This document shows positions 62,869 through 64,000 of a stretch of DNA of 64,000 nt, one piece after another (position 1 is the first letter of the stretch; each line of letters opens with the position of its first letter). Under the pieces are notes generated by a model. That model searched no databases. It saw only the letters and a list, made by a program, of their open reading frames with translations, and was not told the DNA's origin. The DNA lies in the NCBI RefSeq assembly GCF_009296165.1, contig NZ_VUAZ01000003.1, forward strand, positions 87,571 through 151,570, read 5' to 3'. Position numbers and translations under genes: made by a program. The stretch comes from Pseudomonas kitaguniensis. GTDB lineage: Bacteria > Pseudomonadota > Gammaproteobacteria > Pseudomonadales > Pseudomonadaceae.

Positions 62869-63855
62869 TTAAAGACAATGAATTGAGCTGCTGGCAGCAA
62901 CGCCTTGCGTTACTAGGCGTGCCACGGCGCGAGCGCCGATCTCACGCTCGCTTTTTTCAACATCCTGATAACACGCCATAGCTCGAGGCAGATCTTTTGG
63001 AGCCAGCTTGCCTGTTTCATAAGACTCGCCCAGTTGAACCAGCGCACCCGCTGATCCCAGGCGCGCGGCACGTTCTAGGGAAGCAACTGACTTTTGCGGA
63101 TTGATACAGGAACGCGATTTGTCGTACTCCCCTTCATCACAATAGAACTCAGCTAACGCGATACCCGCATCAGCAATCTTGTTTGATGCAGCGATCAAAA
63201 GGTCGTAGATCTTGGGCGTTGGTAACTGCGGCGCCTGCCCTGAAAGGCTGATGCTGGCTGCGGCAAATGCCGCTTCCGCTGAGCCTTTTTGTGCACCATC
63301 AAGGTAGCTGTCCAAGGCCGCCTCGTACAACTGAGCTGAAGAATCTGACTGCGCCTGAATGCCTAAATCGTTAAACATGGCTCCTCTACGCAATGCACGC
63401 TCATCCGCAGACAATAAAGTGGTCTGGTTCTGAGCATCCAATACCGTTTCGAGAGACCAATCTTCAACGCGATTAAGCACCCAGCAATCAGTGTGCGTGA
63501 AGGTAAATATTTTCAGAACTGCACCTTGCTGGTCCCGTGCAATCAACCTGTTCGGTAACTTCAACTGTAGGATTAGATCAGACTTCGAAGAAAACACATT
63601 CAACTCATCTGCGCCCAGTGCCGTGATTTCTTTCTGTATTACTTTGGGATTTCTTCCATCAGCAGCAACCTCCAGCTTCAGCACTGGGGATGCAGTAAAA
63701 GCGTGGCGCACTTCGGAAGTGGCCGAAAATGCTTTCACGAACGTTGCAAAATCGTCGCTTGGACACTCCGCTGCAAAAGCCTCTGAACTCAACCCACAGG
63801 CCAGTACAACCAACCCTTTAAGGCAAAAAAGCCGTAATCTATTGTTCTTTTTCAT
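62869..63855 (-). CDS. Secreted Sel1-repeat protein (copy 2)
   Basis: ATG 63855 gives 328 residues and aligns with the paralog at 53298-54284 along the whole length. A signal peptide (cut near EAFAA) precedes CPSDDFATFVKAFS; Sel1-like repeats occupy about residues 165-310. It lies between the upstream T6SS-type gene and the effector, all in one direction with gaps of about 10 and 15 bases. A chaperone/adaptor would normally be cytoplasmic, so a secreted Sel1 protein better fits immunity, as for the Sel1-type immunity proteins of other effectors. Confidence 0.8.
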   Translation of the reverse strand: MKKNNRLRLFCLKGLVVLACGLSSEAFAAECPSDDFATFVKAFSATSEVRHAFTASPVLKLEVAADGRNPKVIQKEITALGADELNVFSSKSDLILQLKLPNRLIARDQQGAVLKIFTFTHTDCWVLNRVEDWSLETVLDAQNQTTLLSADERALRRGAMFNDLGIQAQSDSSAQLYEAALDSYLDGAQKGSAEAAFAAASISLSGQAPQLPTPKIYDLLIAASNKIADAGIALAEFYCDEGEYDKSRSCINPQKSVASLERAARLGSAGALVQLGESYETGKLAPKDLPRAMACYQDVEKSEREIGARAVARLVTQGVAASSSIHCL

Positions 63856-63865
63856 AACCAAATCA

Positions 63866-64000
63866 TCACTCAGAAAACACAAAAAAAGCTTTCGGTTTAA
63901 CCTTCTCAGGCGGCGTATTCATCAACGCCTGATCCATCAAACTCCCCGCCTTATCCTGATCCGCAGCCCCCGGCAACAGCGGTGGCTTAATCCCTATCCC
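63866..64000 (-). CDS. 3' end of an upstream T6SS-associated gene (VgrG-like by position)
   Basis: The last 44 codons are visible, ending PKAFFVFSE. The frame is open to the window edge. The older module has a vgrG remnant in the same position, ending with a similar FFLLSEG tail, so this is probably VgrG or a fused spike protein. The identification rests on position and the short tail similarity. Confidence 0.45.
   Translation of the reverse strand, partial: GIGIKPPLLPGAADQDKAGSLMDQALMNTPPEKVKPKAFFVFSE

Noticed and set aside
1..64000. CRISPR array or rRNA genes
   Set aside because: No regularly spaced repeats and no rRNA-like sequence were seen; repeats in the island are gene paralogs.

Overview
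The window looks like a chromosomal segment of a Pseudomonas, most likely of the fluorescens group. This is inferred from gene content: hydroxyproline catabolism genes, an NCS1 permease/DUF917/HyuA operon, small Pseudomonas-type membrane proteins, and type VI secretion (T6SS) effector modules. Three blocks are visible: the right part of a prophage (1-17373), chromosomal metabolism interrupted by mobile-element debris (17400-43980), and an AT-rich minus-strand island of secreted proteins and effector fragments (44099-64000).

Prophage (1-17373). The left edge cuts a small gene that overlaps a HipA-like kinase and a DUF3037-like protein; this cassette ends in its own terminator. Next comes a promoter overlapped by an inverted repeat, a leader with a boxA-like element, and a mostly plus-strand early region of small overlapping genes. 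These include a GHKL ATPase, a Rad52/Sak/ERF-like annealing protein, Gp157, DUF2303, two DNA methyltransferases, an ASCH protein, a DUF4224 excisionase-like protein and a tyrosine integrase. The region ends in the 3' part of a tRNA-Leu(UAA), read as the right attachment site. The intact tRNA should lie to the left of the window.

Middle region (17400-43980). After the attachment site come a broken serine resolvase, a membrane protein and a radC fragment, then a 1296-residue toxin-like protein divergent from a second M3 oligopeptidase. Further on are a secreted carboxylesterase, an IS3 orfA remnant, the operon permease-DUF917-HyuA-Lrp, a GH13 trehalose-synthase-like gene with a frameshift, an AraC/PAS regulator divergent from a 4-hydroxyproline operon (epimerase, DHDPS-like deaminase, FAD dehydrogenase), an ADP-ribosylglycohydrolase and a GlxA-type regulator.

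Effector island (44099-64000, all minus strand). The right end reads as a module: the 3' end of an upstream gene (VgrG-like by position), a Sel1-repeat secreted protein, a 1015-residue effector with NlpC/P60, M23 and DUF3380 muramidase domains, and an immunity candidate joined by a TAATG overlap. Downstream is an array of about a dozen secreted small proteins. They fall into paralogous families, several sharing a C-terminal SH3-like tail, and include an LprI-type lysozyme inhibitor. Among them lie relics: a vgrG pseudogene, a second Sel1 gene, the first 26 or so codons of the same effector, and the C-terminal tip of a different lysozyme-like effector. I read the island as an orphan-immunity array built by repeated replacement of peptidoglycan-hydrolase effectors. 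One gene in it carries a textbook A AAA AAG slippery heptamer exactly where two reading frames join.
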